Source: Acidimicrobiaceae bacterium (lineage in GTDB: Bacteria; Actinomycetota; Acidimicrobiia; Acidimicrobiales; Acidimicrobiaceae). From it: a DNA stretch of 8,867 bases. The stretch spans positions 1 through 8,867 of the forward strand of contig JABEUO010000004.1 of assembly GCA_013044415.1 (NCBI GenBank), read 5' to 3'. The translations under genes were made by a program, and so were the position numbers. Numbering within the stretch: the first letter of the stretch is position 1; the number at the start of each line of letters is the position of its first letter. The notes beneath the pieces were generated by a model. That model saw only the letters and a program-made list of their open reading frames with translations, ran no database searches and was not told the DNA's origin. Shown here piece after piece: positions 7,267 to 8,867 of this stretch.

Positions 7267-7291
7267 AATACAAAAAAGGAATACAAAAAGG
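7267..7291 (+). repeat. Tandem A-rich repeat duplicating a ribosome-binding-like site
   Basis: AATACAAAAAAGG (7267-7279) is followed directly by AATACAAAAAGG (7280-7291), differing by one A. CTGAG borders both ends (7262-7266 and 7292-7296). Each copy contains AAAAAGG. The second copy ends 8 bases before the ATG at 7300 and is the likely functional ribosome binding site. Confidence 0.6.
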
Positions 7292-7299
7292 CTGAGTAT

Positions 7300-7794
7300 A
7301 TGGGTCTGCCGGGTGGCTTTTTAGCCTCGGAAGAAGAGAGACTAGAGGTCGAGTCACTCCTAGCAAGAAGGGTCGAGTTTCCCTTTAGGGTAGCGGTGCG
7401 CATCCCTAAAGGGGGAGTGGTGGTCATCGAGAACTTCCCGATCTCCGATAACCAAAGACCGATGCCGACCTGGTTTTGGCTGATAGATCCGGAGATTTCC
7501 CAACGGGTTAGTCGGCTCGAATCAGAGGGCGGTGTTAAAGAAGCCGAGAGGATCTTCTCTCCTTTGCTGCTCGCCGGGGTATCTCGAATCTATACCGCCG
7601 GGCGGGACGATCTCATTGCCAAGGTGGACTTGCCGCCTCAACTCTCCCTGGCCAAAGGGGTTGGAGGTGCTAGGGCGGGGGTGAAGTGCCTCCACGCCCA
7701 ACTCGCATACTCCTTGGCCGGTGGGTGGAACCCGGTCGGATCTTGGGTGGCGAAGATGATAACCCTCGACGTCGTGACCTACACTCTCCTCTAA
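7300..7794 (+). CDS. DUF501 family protein, function unknown
   Basis: This 164-residue cytoplasmic-looking protein matches the DUF501 family by pattern. It has PMPTWFWLIDPEISQRVSRLESEGG (about residues 54-78), corresponding to the family's FPTLYWLT-P-SRLE-GG block, and GVGGARAGVKCLHAQLAYSLAGG (about 120-142) with the conserved Cys130 and His132. DUF501 proteins are widespread in actinobacteria, typically near eno and an ftsB/divIC-like gene. Their role is not established. Here the gene follows coxG after a 65-base gap with no terminator visible, so read-through from the cox operon is possible. The ATG is supported by AAAAAGG 8 bases upstream. Length is normal and no signal peptide or membrane segment is seen. 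Confidence 0.85.
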   Translation: MGLPGGFLASEEERLEVESLLARRVEFPFRVAVRIPKGGVVVIENFPISDNQRPMPTWFWLIDPEISQRVSRLESEGGVKEAERIFSPLLLAGVSRIYTAGRDDLIAKVDLPPQLSLAKGVGGARAGVKCLHAQLAYSLAGGWNPVGSWVAKMITLDVVTYTLL

Positions 7795-7840
7795 GGTTTT
7801 TGGGTGATCTGGCTGTCTCGATGGGCACCCTGGGGAAAGG

Positions 7841-8443
7841 ATGGACGAATTGGCCAATGTATGGCGTGGGGCACGGATATCCCTCAGGCCCCTTCGCCCG
7901 AGTGATTACGGCCAGTGGATCGACGTCCGCACGAGGTGCCGGGAGTGGTTGTCGGTCTGGGAGCCCAAGCTCCAGTCTGCGAGGGTTGAGCAGATGGGTA
8001 AGCCCGGGTTCGAACTCCTCTGTCGAGCGAGGGACGAAGACTCCCGCCGGGACTTTGCCTACGGCTTCGGAGTGTTTTTAGGTGATCGCTTTTTAGGTGA
8101 AGTCAACCTTTCGGGTGTCCAGAGGGGTCCCCTGCAGAACTGCACCATCGGATACTGGATCGACCAGGACGTAGCGGGGAACGGCTACATCCCTGAAGCT
8201 GTGGTCGTGGCGATGAAGTTCGCCTTCGAAGAGGCCAAGTTGCATCGAGTCCAGATATCGATTCTTCCGAGAAACCAGCGGAGCAGGCGGGTAGTGGAGA
8301 AGCTCGGTATAGCAAAGGAGGGCCTCGCTAGGAGGTACGTCGAGATCAACGGGGTGTGGGAGGATCACTTTTGGTTCGCGATCACCTACGAGGAGTGGGT
8401 CGCAAGGCGTCAGGAATTCATCACCAATTGGATCACCAGATAG
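7841..8443 (+). CDS. GNAT-family N-acetyltransferase, RimJ/RimL-like
   Basis: This 200-residue acetyltransferase is of the type that modifies protein N-termini or small molecules using acetyl-CoA. The core runs from LRPLRPSDYGQW near the N-terminus, through the acetyl-CoA-binding region GYWIDQDVAGNGYIPEA (residues 104-120), where VAGNGY replaces the usual Q/R-x-x-G-x-G/A, to the C-terminal ILPRNQRSRRVVEKLG (141-156) and EGLARRYVEINGVWEDH. The first in-frame start after the upstream stop at 7805-7807 is the ATG at 7841, with a GGGG stretch 5 bases before it. RimJ-like genes of this shape are common in actinobacteria, sometimes near molybdopterin-synthesis genes, but the substrate cannot be told from sequence. 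It follows the DUF501 gene after 46 bases. Confidence 0.85.
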   Translation: MDELANVWRGARISLRPLRPSDYGQWIDVRTRCREWLSVWEPKLQSARVEQMGKPGFELLCRARDEDSRRDFAYGFGVFLGDRFLGEVNLSGVQRGPLQNCTIGYWIDQDVAGNGYIPEAVVVAMKFAFEEAKLHRVQISILPRNQRSRRVVEKLGIAKEGLARRYVEINGVWEDHFWFAITYEEWVARRQEFITNWITR

Positions 8444-8594
8444 CTCTGACCTTCTCCGCCGAGAGCAAAACTGAACTTACCCGACTAATTCGGCCTGAAA
8501 ATGCAACCTATCCAGCAGTTATGGTTATAAATATCTTGAGGGTTGTAGTCACTAAATAGTTCACATACTGGATGTTATGGCATAGAAGTTCCTT
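8444..8594 (+). other. Gene-free, AT-rich junction next to an insertion sequence
   Basis: No credible gene is present. The first 70 bases resemble the host region in composition. From about 8519 (TTATAAATATC and onward) the sequence is clearly AT-richer, suggesting that the left end of the insertion element lies in this stretch. The terminal inverted repeat cannot be defined because the right end is outside the window. Only very short stems occur (for example CCGA/TCGG around 8480-8495), and no T-tract terminator follows the acetyltransferase gene. Confidence 0.5.
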
Positions 8595-8867
8595 ATGACA
8601 CGTAAGAACTCTGCGATGCACGTAGTCGCAACTCGTCGTACTTACAAGGACAGGGTCTACGAGTCCCACCTTTTGCGCCACTCCTTCCGAGAAGACGGCA
8701 AGGTAAAGAATGAGACACTGGCCAATCTCTCCCATCTGCCTGGGCCAATCATTGAGATACTTCGTCAGTTGTTAGCCGGCAAGGATTACGTCTTAGCCGG
8801 AGAGGGCTTTGAGATAACCCGTACTCTCCTCCATGGACATGTCGCAGCCCTATCGGCTATGGCAAAC
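8595..8867 (+). CDS. IS1634-family transposase, N-terminal part, cut by window edge
   Basis: The frame stays open from the ATG at 8595 to the last base (91 codons). It reads with the hallmark N-terminus of IS1634-type (IS4-superfamily DDE) transposases: MHVVATRRTYKDRVYESHLL, then LRHSFREDGKVKNETLANLSHLPGPIIEILR and a GEGFEITRTLLHGHVAAL segment. The catalytic DDE residues and the right end lie downstream, so whether the element is intact cannot be judged. The upstream in-frame stop at 8583-8585 limits the start. ATG 8616 is an alternative that matches the family start MHVV more closely. Arginine codons here are mostly CGT (5 of 8) with a single AGG, unlike the AGG-rich cox genes, which fits a mobile origin though the sample is small. 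Confidence 0.85.
   Translation, partial: MTRKNSAMHVVATRRTYKDRVYESHLLRHSFREDGKVKNETLANLSHLPGPIIEILRQLLAGKDYVLAGEGFEITRTLLHGHVAALSAMAN
8595..8867 (+). mobile_element. IS1634-family insertion sequence, left part
   Basis: The minimal visible extent is the transposase fragment. The true left end probably lies between about 8450 and 8594, and the element continues past the window. No target-site duplication can be checked. Confidence 0.7.

Noticed and set aside
7795..7840. GGGTG/CACCC stem (7802-7806 with 7826-7830) as a terminator between DUF501 and the acetyltransferase
   Set aside because: It is a 5-bp stem with a 19-base loop and no following T run, and it lies just before the next ribosome-binding region.
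7686..8081. Plus-strand open frame of 131 codons overlapping the DUF501 end and acetyltransferase start
   Set aside because: It is out of frame with two recognisable protein families and has an Arg/Ser/Gly/Pro-rich composition typical of a shadow frame.
8508..8735. Minus-strand open frame of 75 codons at the IS boundary
   Set aside because: It lies opposite the recognisable IS1634-type transposase start and shows no family resemblance.

Overview
The window holds most of a molybdenum-hydroxylase gene cluster of the aerobic carbon-monoxide dehydrogenase (Cox) type, all on the + strand. Two chromosomal housekeeping-type genes and the start of an insertion sequence follow. Protein similarity (an actinobacterial-style XdhC/CoxF protein, a DUF501 protein, a RimJ-like acetyltransferase) points to an actinobacterium. 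Moderate GC and heavy use of the AGG arginine codon would fit an acidimicrobial lineage better than a high-GC streptomycete or mycobacterium, but that placement is inference only.

Positions 2-2545 carry the C-terminal part of the catalytic large subunit (coxL-like; its start and the expected coxS lie upstream), followed 21 bases later by the complete FAD-binding medium subunit (coxM). The large subunit carries the active-site loop AYRGAGR, the 'form II' signature. It does not have the Cys-containing loop (AYxCSFR) of the proven Cu-Mo CO dehydrogenases. The L-then-M order also fits form II (S-L-M) rather than form I (M-S-L). The true substrate may therefore not be CO.

A 160-base gap (2546-2705) follows. 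It contains a small hairpin and three copies of a CGGACGGTTC-like 10-mer, two direct and one inverted, at offsets of 0, 30 and 50 bases. This is the best candidate regulatory element in the window.

Positions 2706-7234 form a tightly packed accessory operon: coxD (MoxR-type AAA+ ATPase), coxE (VWA-domain partner), coxF (XdhC-type cofactor chaperone), a MobA/MocA-like molybdopterin nucleotidyltransferase, and coxG (SRPBCC protein with a C-terminal membrane anchor). Gaps run from +12 to -10 bases and three of the five genes use TTG or GTG starts, so translational coupling is likely. Together these genes would make the dinucleotide cofactor, sulfurate and insert it, remodel the apo-enzyme, and link the enzyme to the membrane.

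Positions 7300-8443 encode a DUF501 protein and a GNAT acetyltransferase with no obvious link to CO or molybdenum. From about 8519 the sequence becomes visibly AT-richer. At 8595 an IS1634-family transposase begins and runs off the right edge.

I found no tRNA, rRNA, CRISPR array or convincing intrinsic terminator. The cluster is a recognisable one. Its interesting points are the form II enzyme paired with a full Cox maturation set, and the phased repeats before coxD.
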